Positions 33,286 to 45,691 of a stretch of DNA of 64,000 bases are shown here, piece by piece. The notes below the pieces were generated by a model that was not told the origin of the DNA, ran no database searches, and saw only the letters and a program-made list of their open reading frames with translations. The stretch is taken from NCBI GenBank assembly GCA_014218235.1, contig CM024766.1, positions 73,769,207 to 73,833,206 on the forward strand. Reading direction: 5' to 3'. Numbering within the stretch: position 1 is the stretch's first letter; each line of letters opens with the position of its first letter. Both the position numbers and the translations under genes were made by a program. The DNA is from Colocasia esculenta. Lineage: Eukaryota > Streptophyta > Magnoliopsida > Alismatales > Araceae.

Positions 33286-35440
33286 TGATGTTCAGTCTGT
33301 CCCCATGTAATTTTAATTAATTACATATTTATTTTGGTGACTAACAAAACACTATCAAAAAGTTCTAACACATTTTTCATAAGTCTTAAGTACAGGAAAT
33401 ATACCAAGGTCAAACAAGACAATATTGGTAAGTATTACCTTTCTGAAGCTTTAATAATTTCAAGAACAAATTTCTCTAAGTCCACACCGACTCCTGTTAA
33501 AAGCCACAACGATTTCCTTATGTGTGTATCGATTTCAATAGAGCTATAACGATTTGATATCATAACAATTTCTACATAAGACTGAGATATCATGTGGTTT
33601 CAAACAAGTCGTTCCCGTAACGATTCTTTAAGTCATCGTAACGATTTCTTTAGAACTCGTAACGACTTGCCCGTCGTAACGATTTCTTTAGAGCTCATAA
33701 CGATTTGCCTTGCGCAACGATTTCTTTAGAGCTCATAACGATTTGCCTTGCGCAACGATTTCTTTAGAGCTCATAACGATTTGCCTTGCGCAACGATTTC
33801 TTTAGAGCTCATAACGATTTGCTTCGCACAACGATTTCTTTAGCACTCATAACGATTTGCCCTGCGCAATGATTTATTTAGAGCTCATAACGATTTGCTT
33901 TCCATAATGATTTGTTAAGTGTTCATAACGATTTCTTCGTTGAACACATCGACTTGCTTTTCATAAGGATTTGTTAAGTCTTCACAATGATTTCTTTGTT
34001 GAACTCATCGACTTGCTTTTCATAACGATTTGTTAAGTGTTCATAACGATTTCCTCGTTGAACACATCGACTTGCTTTTCATAACGATTTGTTAAGTCTT
34101 CACAACGATTTCTTCGTTGAACACATCGATTTGCTTTCCATAACGATTTGTTAAGTGTTCATAACGATTTCTTCGTTGAACACATCGACATACTTTCCAT
34201 AATGATTTCTTCAGTATTCATAATGATTCCTTTAATGAATACAACGATTTGCTCTCTATAATGACTTGTTGGTATTCATAACGATTTCATAAGTCATATA
34301 GACAACGACTTTATGGTTTATATCGATTTGATATTTATCTTATCTCTTAAAGTATTGAATAGTCAAAGTCTTCTCTTATTTTTCTGACTTTTGTGCATTT
34401 AATGAAGACAGAACGTATCTCTGCATGCATGCAGATGATATCTTTTCATTATCGTGCATATTCTGTCAACATCTTTTAGAATAAGCTATTTGGCATTGCT
34501 ATTTTGGTGAATATTCACATCAACGTTTACTGACAACAAGAGACACCCTAGCTGTCTACTGCTCTAGCATTTAATATGTGCAGGGTTCTAAAGACATTCT
34601 GTCATACAACGTTGGACCATATAGACGCCAGAAGACCTTATCTCTTTACGTGCTCAACTAGATAAAAGATTGTTGAAGCTTCCAAATGCCAAGCAATCTA
34701 ACGTTTACCATTCTAAGAGACAACGGTTACTTCAACGACCGTATTTCAAATGGAGATATAAATACAAGATAGAAGATCAGAAGAAAAGGAGAAATGATCA
34801 ACGTACAAGCAATTCAAATCTTCTGATAGAATTCTAGAGCCAAGAACCTCATTCCTTCTCGTGTTGCTCTTTGCTCTCCACACTGTAGTGAAAATCTTGA
34901 GAGAGCTCGTGTAGTTCTGAGAGTCTACTGTGTTTCTAGATCTTTTACTCTCAGTCCTGCTTGCTTCAGATCTTAGCTTGTTGAAGCTTGATCTAGGGGC
35001 TTGTTTTTACTGCTTTCTTTTGGTGTAGTTGTTCCCTTCTGTGTTGAAGGAAGACCTGGTAGAGCTTCCAGGGTGTTGTTGTTCCCTTTTATTGTGAAGG
35101 AAGACCTGGTGGGGTATCCAGGGTGGTGTAATTCCCTTCGTGTGAAGGAAGACCAGCTGAGCTGGGTGTTGTAGTGTCCATAGGGGGATTGTACCCTAGT
35201 TAGTGGAATCCTGAGTTGTTACTCAGGGACTGGACGTAGGACTCCTAAGGAGAGGAGGTCCGAACCAAGATAATTTCTTGTGTTGTGTAGTTGTTTTTCT
35301 TGTGTGATTGGTCTTTGAACTAAATGTTACTAGCTTTCATCGGAGAACGTATTTGTGTGAATGTTTTAAGTACAGGTACTAATCAAATATTTTTTAAAAG
35401 ACCCATTCACCCCCCTTCTGGGCTTGTCAACTGGGCAACA
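33286..35440 (+). repeat. 3' LTR of C
   Basis: 2155 bp, slightly longer than the 5' LTR because the AACGATTT field (33508-34329) differs in copy number. TATA box TATAAATA at 34757-34764. Confidence 0.93.
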
Positions 35441-36081
35441 AACTGCTCTATCTTACTGCTAGTAGACTAGATATAATGTTTAGTGTTTGTTTATGTGCAA
35501 GATTCCAAGCTGATCCAAAAGAATCTCATGTTCATGCTGTTAAAAGAATTTTTAGTTATCTTATAAATACCAGTAAATTAGGACTTTGGTTTCCCAGATG
35601 GTCTGAATTCAAGTTAATTGGATATAGTGATGCTGACTATGCTGGATGTAAAATAGATAGGAAAAGCACCAGTGGCACTTGTCAAATTCTTGCAGGATGC
35701 TTGATATCTTGGTCTTCCTGGAAGCAGAACTCAGTAGCTTTGTCAACCACAGAAGCTGAATACATTGCAGTAGGGAGTTGCTGTACTCAACTCTTGTGGA
35801 TCAAACACTAATTGGAAGATTATGGTCATCAGCTCCAAGAAATTCCTATGTTGTGTGACAATACAAGTACAATAAATTTGACCAAGAATCCTATCCAGCA
35901 CTCAAGAACCAAGCATATTGAGGTTAGACATCACTTCATCAGGGACCATATAAGTAATGGCAATATTTCACTTGAATTTGTTTCTACAGAAAATCAACTT
36001 GCTGATATTTTTACAAAACCACTTCCTGAGGATAGATTCACATCTATTTGAAGAGAAATAGGTATGTGTAATCCTGATTAA
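35441..36081 (+). pseudogene. pol: pol of A, C-terminal part: RNase H end
   Basis: Resumes exactly where 21857 stops, with the LLYLTASR-type block, then SDADYAGCKIDRKSTSG, STTEAEY, CDNTSTINLTKNPIQHSRTKH and LADIFTKPLPEDRF. Stops are TAA 35809 (Gln in relatives) and TGA 36049 (Arg in relatives), both explainable as C-to-T changes. The natural end is TAA 36079-36081. Confidence 0.92.
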
Positions 36082-36174
36082 ATTACCAAAGTAAAATGAT
36101 ACTTGAATTGTATGCAAAGATAGTGTTGTATGAATTCTGTGAAAAACCATCCTGAAAAATTCTAATTCCCAGAC

Positions 36175-36398
36175 ATTCGACTTTCGCATTCAAATCATGT
36201 TAAAATCTTGCATTCGACTGATGCAGTCGAATACATAATTCGACTTATTATGAAATCGTGAAAAGGCGCTTCCAATTTAAAATTATATAACTGACACTCC
36301 ATTAAGATGCATCCCTTCATGTCTTAACGGTCAAATCATTTAATATCAACCGTTCACCCTGAAATCTAGGGCAGTTATCTTCTCTTTCCTTATAAAAG
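36175..36398 (+). promoter_or_regulatory. ATTCGACT array plus TATA box upstream of ORF3 of A
   Basis: Four perfect copies of the A LTR motif (ATTCGACT 36175-36182, 36212-36219, 36238-36245; AGTCGAAT 36225-36232) are followed by TATAAAAG at 36391-36398, the same octamer as in the A LTR. The ORF3 ATG is 220 bp further on, and another ATTCGACT lies at 36441-36448. The LTR arrangement of motif array then TATAAAAG is thus repeated at ORF3. A separate ORF3 promoter is an inference. Confidence 0.6.
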
Positions 36399-36617
36399 AA
36401 AAACCCCATCTCCTTTAGAAGACACCCTTTCGAAATCTTCATTCGACTCGCTTGTCTTCTTCTGCCCTTTCGCACCCTCACTGTTCTCCGGCGAAGGACT
36501 TCTGAAGAACTCTGAATTCTCCATCCTCCGCAAAGAAAGGTAGGATCTTGGAACTCTCTTCAGCATTTCTATCTCTCCTTTACTAGCTCCCTGAGTCCTA
36601 TTCATCTCCCTTTCTAG

Positions 36618-39600
36618 ATGGCTTTGTCTAGGGCTCCGGAATCTACCCAGATGACCCCTGATCAACTGATGAGACTTGCTAAGATTCCCATCTGTCCAGG
36701 GAAGGCTGTAGATTTCTCCCATCTTTTTGGAAGTCTAGCCTGGGTAGAGGACACCCTCAATGCCATGGGTTGGACCAAATTGTGCCAGATTTCAGAACCC
36801 ACTGTTGAGAATGTTGTTAGAACATTTTTTGTCACCGTGGAAATCTCATCTCAAAACTCAGTGGTCAGTTATGTCAAAGGAACCAAGATCTCTATTTCTA
36901 AGGAACTGCTGGGCTATTCAGAGGCACAAAGTAAATTTGGCTGGAATCATTTTGGATAGAATGATAGCTGCTAAGAATCTTTTCCCTATGGACCCTTGCT
37001 CTCCCTGATCTTTAAGAGATACTCAGTAGATTTGTCAGGAGAAATATCTATTGGAATTAAAGAAAAGATTGGGATCACTACCTTGAGAAGAAGCCATTAT
37101 TCCTTGGTCAACAAGAAGCAAAATCTTTGGCTAAAAGACTCAGTGCCTGAATGTGATGATGAAGCTTTTTTTGATGAACCTCTTGTTCCCTCTGTTCCTC
37201 AAATGATTCAACAAGAGATAGAGCCTCAAGAACAAGTTAGATCTGAAGTCCCAATTTAGACCCAAGAGCAAGCAGATCAAGTTCCTATTTCCACCTCATT
37301 CCCTGAACCTGAGGCACCTGAGGAAACTATTAATGAAGTATTAAGAGATATTAGAGGCAAAGGTATAGCATCAGATGACATTCGCTTTTGAAGAAAGAGA
37401 ACATCACTTCCCCCCTTCTTATTTTGAGACCCGACCAAGGTCTCAGGGGGAGAGTAGCAACAGTCTTCATACCATCTTGGACTTATTGGGCAAGCAACAA
37501 GAAAACATGTTAGTCCTTCAAATGCAAATAGAGTTTATTGATGTCAAGTTTGATAGTCTGTCTGATGAGGTTAAGCAAATGAAAGATTTTCTACTTCAGT
37601 TAGTGTGCCAGCAGGGCACTTCTCGACCATCAGGGCCTGCTTTCCATCAGCAGTAAGAAGAACCTGTTCAAGTCCAAGAATCTCAAGACCAATCCCAGCA
37701 GGTTGAGCAGCAACCTGAGCAGCAGCAGAACCAGGAGCCAGAATCCCAAGTTCAAGAACATGATGAACCAGTTTTTGATCAGCACAAGGAGCCTGAGCCA
37801 CAGGATAAGCAGCAGAGTGTGGAGGAACAACCTCCTGAGTAGCAGAAAGATTTAGAGCATGAGGCATAATTAGCTATGGTAGTGTTTCAACCTCAAGTGG
37901 AGCAACAGCAACAGCCTGTATTGGAAAAGGAGTCAGTGGCAGTGGTAGCAGCAGAGGCTTCCCAGCCCAGGCAGGTTTCTCAGATGGAATCTAAGAGAGC
38001 CCTGGAGTCCTCTCCTAATTTGCAAATCGTCAAGAGGAAAGTGAAGGACAGACTGGTCAAAAATGGTGACCCAGTCTTCCCTCCTCCTCCTTCTAGACCA
38101 ATTCATCCTACTCTAGCTCCATCTATTAAGCCTCCTCCAGAACTTAAAAAGCCAACTCCAGCTGAGCCTCAACCCACTGCACCCTCTGCACCTACTCCTT
38201 TCACCACTGAAATTCCCTCACAATCCACTTCTTCGGATCCTCGTCCACTTGCAACTATTCCTATGGATCCATTCCACCAGGATATCAAATTCAAAATCTA
38301 CCCAATGAAATACCGGTTCAAACCTCCCAAACCTCTCACTCTCACTCTTTCCACTCAACCTCCTCAGTATTTTTCTTGTCTTCCCACTGCCTCAAGAACA
38401 GACTCCAAGAAAACACTTCTGCATCTAGCTGAAATACTTCCCAGTATTCAGCTTTCCTCATCTAGTGGACCCAAACTTGGATACAATCCTTCTAAACTCC
38501 TTCCACTCATTTGGCATGCCTTCATCTACCACTCTGAACATCACATGAATCTGTTCAGAGAATATCTATCTATTCATGCTTTCCTTAAAGTTCATGAGAT
38601 GCCAGGGTTCACCTTCAAACATTGGCTTCCTATTCTTCTCAGAACTTCACATATTTCAGTTGAGGAACTTCAATTCATCTCTCAGAAAAGTCATAGCTTG
38701 ACTTCTAAGGAGTTCCTTGATCTCTATCCAGGAGAAGCAACCAAATATCAGCAAACCCAATCTAGAAACCAATTTTTAACTGTCCAACATCACCTATCCT
38801 TGAGGTTTCATGATATGTTTGGACATTTTATCCAGGACTCTCAGGCCAAGTACACCAGAATGAAGACCTTCAATTTCGACAGATTCAAATTGGGATTGCC
38901 TGATGTTTCTAAAGGCCAATGGGACAATCTGCTGAGAGGTCAAAGAGAAATCATTCCCTCCATGACTATGGCCTTACCCTCTGGACAACATCCATCCTTT
39001 ATAGGAGCAGTTTCCTTCAGAAGGGATTTTTCTGAAGTAGTATTCAACAGATTCATCTGCATTGCCACTAGGTTCAAAATTAAATACAAGCTCAAATTGT
39101 CTTTCCAAAGATTTGTGTTCTTTCAAATCTCCAAGAACCCCCATCATCTATTGGATTTCCAGTTATGTTTTGCTGAATCTGAAAGACTCAATGAAGTTTA
39201 GTGGGCAGCTGCCTATCCCTCTTACCACTCTGACTATGAAAAGATGAAGCTCTCACTCTATGAATTCCAGTCCAAGAGTCTTCAGGATCTTAGGAAGAAC
39301 ATTGGTCATAAATGGGCTCAAAGGTACTTAGTATATTATCAAGCCAAAGATGCAGCTGTGGACTGAGGACTGCACTGGAACATCACTGTCCATGAATTTC
39401 TTCTTCTTGCAGCCTCTAAGAAGTTTGTTTCCATCAAGTATCGTCTGAGCAGGGAAAAAATCCACTCCAAGATAGGCTGGTTTCATAGGCGCCACATCAA
39501 ATCTCATAGGAAACTACCTACTACTAATCCCTCCTACAACATTGACTTCTCCTTATTTGAAAATTTCTTTTATGAAAATGAGACAAAGCTCTGGGACCTT

Positions 39601-39666
39601 CTCAAACCATATTTTGCTCAGATTCCCAGATCTTTGTACTTGCCTAGCTCCTTATCTAGGTCTTGA
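36618..39666 (+). pseudogene. ORF3 of A, two-domain, disrupted
   Basis: About 1016 codons from ATG 36618 to TGA 39664. The N-terminal block (RTFFVTVE, YVKGTKISIS) is interrupted by a deletion or frameshift near 36940, resuming with YGPLLSLIFKRYSVDLSGE, which matches the SLPYAHLL...FKHFGVD block of C. Frame changes near 37380; stops occur at 37257, about 37654, about 37840 and about 37867. A coiled coil lies at about 37470-37610, a Gln/Glu-rich stretch at 37650-37870, a Pro-rich linker at 38070-38270, then the C-terminal globular domain with FREYLSIHAFLKVHEMPGF, a TAG at 39199 and a TGA near 39364. Its last block (FLLLAASKKFVSIKYRLSRE) matches the end of ORF3 of C. The function is unknown. Confidence 0.73.
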
Positions 39667-39903
39667 ACATCTTTTGTTATATTTTGAGAACTATGTAGTT
39701 TATAAACAATTTCTGCCATTCTGTTTTACATCTTGTGTTTAATGCTTGCAATTTCTAAATGCCACATTGTGTGTTCAATATCTTGTGATGAGTTCCTTTA
39801 TGTTAATGCCACAAAGGGGGAGAGACAGCCGCATATTCACACTTCACTTATGCTTTTTACTGTCAAATTAAAGATTTTTATCATTAACAAAAAGGGGGAG
39901 AAT
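39667..39903 (+). other. 3' untranslated region and polypurine tracts of A
   Basis: Two AAAGGGGGAGA-type tracts lie at 39813-39825 and 39889-39902; the second abuts the LTR. No gene is seen. Confidence 0.8.
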
Positions 39904-41973
39904 TGTTGAGCAACTACCCCTAAAAAATTTAAAAATTTTCTTCAACTAAATTATCCATTGTTTTTGCTATGACAAAACTCCTTAAATTAAACTTTCTACA
40001 AAGCAAATATAGTAATTACATATCACAAAAATCATACAGATACATTTCAGGACTATTCCTCCATCTCAGAAATTTTTCTAAGTCCACAGACTCTCTCTAT
40101 GTCCTACTAAATTCGACTGTTAGCTTCGACTATCAAATCCGACTCCTTTAGAATCGAAGTCAATCAACCTTGATAATTTCCTAAGATCACAACTTTATAC
40201 CTGATTCGACTGATGACTCCGACTGTTATAGTCGAATGCCTTACAAAATCCAACTCTTGATTCGACTGTCATCTTCGACTGCCACAGTCGAATGCTTCAG
40301 AAATTAATCTCAGTAATTCGACTACTGGAGTCGAATTGCCTTGTCTTCTCAGAAGTCGAATTACATTGCTATTTTCTTATTATAGTCGAATTGCCTTGTT
40401 TTCTTAGAAATAGAATTACCTTATTACATCTTTACTGAAGTCGAATCACTCTCATCTCCTCAGTCGAATTGCATGTTCCTTTGGATTCGACTTCACTGAT
40501 TAACTCTAAACTTAAACTCTCTTCTGATCCTTTTTAGGCTAAACATCTAATGCAAGTTTATCTCCAATTTCTTTTCATACATCCTTTTAATGAACTCTCA
40601 ATATCTTATTGGTCATCAACCTGTCATTATTTTATTATTATTTCTCTGACAGGACAAGACATATTGTACTTAAAATATTCATCTAAATCCTGTGCAAATT
40701 ATTTCTGAAATATTCTGAACTAAGCCTCATGGTCTTCATGTCTTTGATCCGGATTTTGTTGGATTCATTATACACTATGCATTTATGAATTCTTAGGAGC
40801 ATGACATCTGACAAGACTCACCTACCACTGACAGACCCATGCTTTACCTTTTTAGACTAACTGTCTATCTACTTTTTTCTGCATCCAAGGTTTCCATACC
40901 CTCCTATGTACTTGTCTAATCCTCCTACCTCAAAGGTATGGAGATACTCTTCTCTTTTCTCTTGTCCCTGTGCAAGCATTTATTGAAGCATGTTTTCAGC
41001 ATGTCTCCCTCACAGTTCACTCCGAAAGGAAAAGAGCTTATCTTCTAGCTGAGAAAACTGCACCTCCTTCTGAAGATCTTGGAACGAAGTAAAACTGAAT
41101 GACTTCTGGATAACAAACACTTCAAGACCCAAAGGATCCTAGAGATCTCTTCAAATGGACTTGTTGCAAACAGCCACAAACTCCAACGGCTACATTTCAA
41201 ACGGCTATATTCTGAAGTGTATAAAAGGAGCTCAAGTTTAAAGAAGGAAGACACAACAACACCACAACACAAGAAGCGCATACAAGCCTTTACACCTTCC
41301 TGTGAACTTCATTCGAATTCTTCCAAGTCCACACAAGCTTTCTGCAAGCAAAAGTCTGAGAGCTGCTCCTCTTAAGAAGCCATTCTCTGAAGCTCTCCTA
41401 GAAGAAGTCTTGTGTTGAGTGGCAATTGTATTTGATTACTTTCTTAGTCCACTCTTGTTGTTCAGATAGGATTCATATCTCATTTCCGATCCTTTGAATC
41501 CTTCTGAAGTCTGTGTTTGTTCTCGGTATTGAGGCAAACACACAAGCTCTCTCTTTTGTTCTCTTGTGTAATTCTTGCAGAAGTCTATTTCTGCATTGCC
41601 CCTCCTGTGTAGGGAAGGCCTTTGTAAAAGGCAGTTGTTGTACCCCTATTTAGGGGAGACTTGCTTGGGAGCAAGTGGATTTGTAATTCCTCTCAAGGGT
41701 GAGAGAAGGCCAATTTTTTGGCAGATAGTGGAAATCTCAAGTGGTTGGCTTGAGGACTGGATGTAGGACTTCCATGTGGGAAGGGCCGAACCAGGATAAA
41801 CCCCTGTGCATTCATTGTGTGCTTGTTTCTGCCTTGTCTACACTTGAATCACACACGCCACACTAAGCTCTAACAATTTACTTAGTGTTGTGCAATTTTA
41901 GAAGCAAATTTTAAAAGGGAAGTAGTCCTATTCACCCCCCTCTAGGACATTCTTAGTGCCATTTCGATACAAT
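39904..41973 (+). repeat. 3' LTR of A
   Basis: It matches 4039-6109 throughout. The motif array lies at 40111-40492 and TATAAAAG at 41220-41227. The last bases differ (CGATACAAT against CGATCCTACA), so the exact end is uncertain by a few bases. Confidence 0.92.
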
Positions 41974-42215
41974 AGGGGAATGCCCCGAAGGTTCAGTAAA
42001 CTGCTAAGAAAGCAGGCAAAGCTCCGGTAGGGAGTAAGGATGTTTGTAAGCATTTCCATCACATCGGGCATAAGGTTGAGAATTGTTGGCGTAAGTTGGG
42101 TGCATGTTTCCGTTGTGGTAGTACTCAACACCGAATCCCGGATTGCCCAATGCCCAAAATAGCACCAACAAATAAGAACCCCCAAGTAAAGGAATGTAGA
42201 CTGCAAGCCATTTAG
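41974..42215 (+). pseudogene. gag: gag of G, zinc-knuckle end
   Basis: Continues the gag cut at 4038. It carries CKHFHHIGHKVENC, a partial first knuckle lacking the second Cys, then an intact CCHC knuckle CFRCGSTQHRIPDC (about 42110-42151). A TAG at 42213 separates it from the protease in the same frame, at a position that is open in many relatives, so it may be a later nonsense change or a readthrough site. Confidence 0.85.
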
Positions 42216-42218
42216 GAT

Positions 42219-45200
42219 GTGGAACCTGAATCCCCACAGGAAGGCGGATTGATTGAAGGTACATTACTAGTAAACTCAAAACCTGCTTATGTGTTGCTTG
42301 ATTCTAGAGCTACGCATTCTTTTATTAGCTATGAGTTTGCTAAATTCTTGGAAATAAAGTCAGTTCCATTACCCACACAACTGGAAGTTGCAACTCCTTT
42401 AAGTGAGGGTAAAAAGCTTAAAGAATATTACCTTGCTAGTCAGATCATGGTCAAAGGACATGATTTACCTGGTGATTTGATATGTTTAGAAATGTGGGAT
42501 TATGATGTAATCCTTGGGGTTGATTGGTTATCTAAATACCATGCAAACTTAGATTACCAATTGAGACAAGTGACTTTCTTAGGAGAGGAAATTTATTCCA
42601 TGATTTTTTATAAACCTCAAACCAAAAGAATACCAATAATTTCAGCAGTGAAAGCTTGTAAATTAGTACAGAAAGGTTGTCAAGGATACTTGGCTTCTGT
42701 AACCCTATTAAATCAGGATATCACGGGATTGGAAGATATTCCGGTAGTAAGGGAATTTCTTGATGTTTTCCCTGAAGAGCTACCTGGCATACCACCTAAT
42801 AGAGAGGTGAATTTTTCAACTGAATTGGTAGCAGGAGCTACGCCAATTTCTAGAACACCCTACAGAATGTCAATAGAAGAACTGAAAGAACTAAAAAGGC
42901 AATTGTTGGAATTGATAGAGAAGGGATTTATTAGACCCAGTACATCACCTTGGGGTGCTCCGGTACTATTTGTTAAAAAGAAAGATGGATCTATGCGGTT
43001 GTGTATAGATTATCGACAGTTAAATCAATTAACTATAAAAAATAAGTACCCACTTCCGAGAATTGATGATCTATTTGATCAGTTGTCTGGAGCTCAGTGT
43101 TTCTCCAAGATTGATTTAAGGTCCGGATATCATCAGCTTAAAATTCAAGAATCAGATATTCATAAAATGGCTTTTCGAACAAGATATGGACATTATGAAT
43201 TTGTGCTGATGTCGTTTGGATTGAAAAATGCACCAAATGCATTTATGCGTCTGATGAATGATGTGTTCAGGTCTTATTTAGATCAATTTGTAGTTGTATT
43301 CATTGATGATATACTGATCTACTCCAAAAGTATGGAGGAGCATGAAACTCATCTACGGATCACTTTGCAATTATTAAGGGACAATAAGTTATATGCAAAG
43401 TTTAGCAAGTGTGAATTTTGGTTGAAGGAAGTGATGTTCTTAGGATACATTATTTCTAAAGAAGGTCTATCAGTAGATTCTTCAAAGATCGAAACTATAC
43501 AGAAATGGGAGCAACCTAAGAATCTCACTGAAGTAAGAAGTTTTCTGGGCATGGCCAGTTACTACCGGCGATTTGTCAAGGATTTTTCTAGAATTGCCTC
43601 ACCTCTTACACAGTTGACAAGAAAAGGAACTGCGCTTTTATGGAATGAGAATTGTGAGGAAGCATTCCAATTGTTAAAAGAATGTTTGTCATCCGCACCA
43701 ATTTTAGCCTAACCAGTAGAAGGAAAAATATTTGAGGTTTATACCGATGCTTCCAACATTGGACTGGGTTGTGTACTAATGCAATATGATAGAGTTATTG
43801 CCTATGCATCAAGACAGTTGAAGACTCACAAGAGAAATTACCCAGTACATGATTTAGAATTGGCCGCTGTGGTCTTTGCTCTTAAGCTTTGGAGACACTA
43901 CCTATATGATAACCAATTCATAGTGTACTCTGATCATAAGAGTCTCAAATACTTATTTTCATAGAAAGAACTGAACATGAGACAAAGAAGATGGATGGAA
44001 TATATTAAAGACTATGATTTCAAGATTGAATACCATCCGGGAAAAGCAAACACTGTGGCTGACGCACTCAGCAGAAATCCTATAGCCAGGAAATTTCGGT
44101 TACAAGTTAAGGAATGGAAATTGTTGGAAGAATTTTCCACCTTGAGCTTGAAAGTTGAAACACAAGAAAAAAGAATTGAAATTAACAATTTGGTAGTGCA
44201 GTCAGATTTACTGAAGCAAATTAAAGAGCAACATGACAATGATCCTGTGTTAGTAGAAATCAGAGAAAAATTGGCTTCTAAACCTGATTTTAATGAAGAT
44301 GTTCATAGGAATCTTCGATTCCGGGACAGATTGTGTATACCGGACGATCCCAAAATCAACAAGCAGATTTTGGAAGAAGCTTATCGAGCATATTATACTA
44401 TTCATCCAGGAGCTGTTTAGATGTATCAAGACTTAAAGAAGCATTTCTGGTGGTGCAACATGAAGAAAGACATCGTTGATTTCATAGCTAAATGTTTAAC
44501 TTGTCAGAAAGTTAAGGCAGAACACCAGAAACCTGCAGGAAAACTAAAATCACTTGAGATACCAGAATGGAAATGGGACAGTATCGGTATGGATTTTATT
44601 GTGGGATTACCCAAAACCCGAAGTGGATATGATGCTATATGGGTAATCATTGACAGACTTACCAAATCGGCTCATTTCTTAGCAATAAAGACAAGGTGGT
44701 TTGTTAATATTTTGACAGCATTATATATGAAAGAAATTGTGCATTTGCATGGAATCCCAAAGAACATCATTTCGGACAGAGATGCAAGATTTACTTCGCA
44801 TTTCTGGAGAGAGTTACAGGATGCATTGGGAACTAAATTAAAATTTAGTACCGCATTTCACCCTCAAACTGATGGATAGACTGAACGGGTGAATCAAATT
44901 GTTAAGGATATGTGTCGTGCTTGTGTATTAGAGTTCGAAAATGACTGGAACACTCACCTAGAAATTATGGAATTTGCATATAACAATAGCTACCAGTCTA
45001 CTATTCGAATGGCACCTTTCGAAGCTTTGTATGGTCGGCAATGTAGATCACCATTATGTTGGATAGAACTAAAAGAAACACATATTCTTGGACCAGAAAT
45101 GATCCAAGAGATGACAGAAGTTATCAAGTTAGTACAAGATCGGATGAAAGCTGCTCAAGACCGACAAAAAAGTTATGTCGATCGACGTAGAAGAGAGTTA

Positions 45201-45635
45201 GAATTTCAGCAAGGGGAACATGTATTTCTTAAAGTATCACCCCAAAGAGGAATCAAAAGATTCGGAATCAAGGGAATGTTAATTCCAATATACATTGGAC
45301 CTTTTGAAATACTGAAGAGAGTTGGTGAAATGACATACCAACTGGCACTTCCACCACAATTGTCCAACGTACATGATATCTTTCATGTGTCAATGTTAAG
45401 AAAGTATGTATATGATCCGGAACACATTATTGGATACCACGATCTGGATATACAAGGAAATTTGGCATATGAGGAAAGACCAGTACAGATCCTCAATCGA
45501 AAAATTAAGCAACTTCAGAACAAGGGAGTTCCCTTATTAAAGATTCAGTGGAATAAGCGAGGACAAGAAGAAGCAACATGGGAATTGGAAGATGCCATAA
45601 AGAACAAGTATCCAGAGTTGTTTACAGGTCAGTAA
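42219..45635 (+). pseudogene. pol: pol of G: protease, RT, RNase H, integrase, chromodomain-like tail
   Basis: About 1139 codons in one constant frame, broken only by stops at TAA 43710, TAG 43962, TAG 44418 and TAG 44877. Protease motif LLDSRATHSFIS has Asp-Ser-Arg (42300-42308) where DSG is normal. RT shows LCIDYRQLN, FSKIDLRSGYHQ and FIDD (43299-43310, the catalytic Asp pair). RNase H has YTDAS and DLELAAVVFALKLWRHYL. Integrase has the H-H-C-C finger, MDFIVGLPKT, SDRDARFTS and HPQTDG. The end (EEATWELEDAI) is chromodomain-like. Two of the stops fall where Gln is usual (CAG to TAG). Confidence 0.94.
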
Positions 45636-45679
45636 CCACACACTTATGTAATTAAATTTGGAGGACCAAATTTCTTTTA

Positions 45680-45691
45680 GTGGGGGAGAGT
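45680..45691 (+). promoter_or_regulatory. Polypurine tract of G
   Basis: GTGGGGGAGAGT lies immediately before the TGTAACACG start of the 3' LTR; it primes plus-strand synthesis. Confidence 0.85.

Larger units (their letters stand above)
21858..35440 (+). mobile_element. Ty1/copia Sirevirus-like retrotransposon C
   Basis: LTRs 21858-23972 and 33286-35440 start TGATGTTCA and end GGGCAACA. Between them are primer site, near-complete gag and pol, a very long ORF3 and three purine tracts. Flanks CACTA (21853-21857) and AACTG (35441-35445) could be a decayed duplication of CACTG, the sequence expected in RNase H of A. It is the best-preserved of A, B and C: one stop in gag, two stops and a one-base deletion in pol. 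Confidence 0.93.
4039..41973 (+). mobile_element. Ty1/copia Sirevirus-like retrotransposon A, hosting B and C
   Basis: LTRs of about 2.07 kb (4039-6109 and 39904-41973) start TGTTGAGC. The internal order is primer site, gag, pol (protease, integrase, RT, RNase H, the copia order), a third ORF, then polypurine tracts. The long coiled-coil Gag, post-pol ORF and multiple polypurine tracts are Sirevirus traits. The left flank AGGGA (4034-4038) corresponds to AGGGGA at 41974-41979, an imperfect target duplication inside gag of G. B lies in its gag and C in its RNase H. Many stops show that it is older than B and C. Confidence 0.92.
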
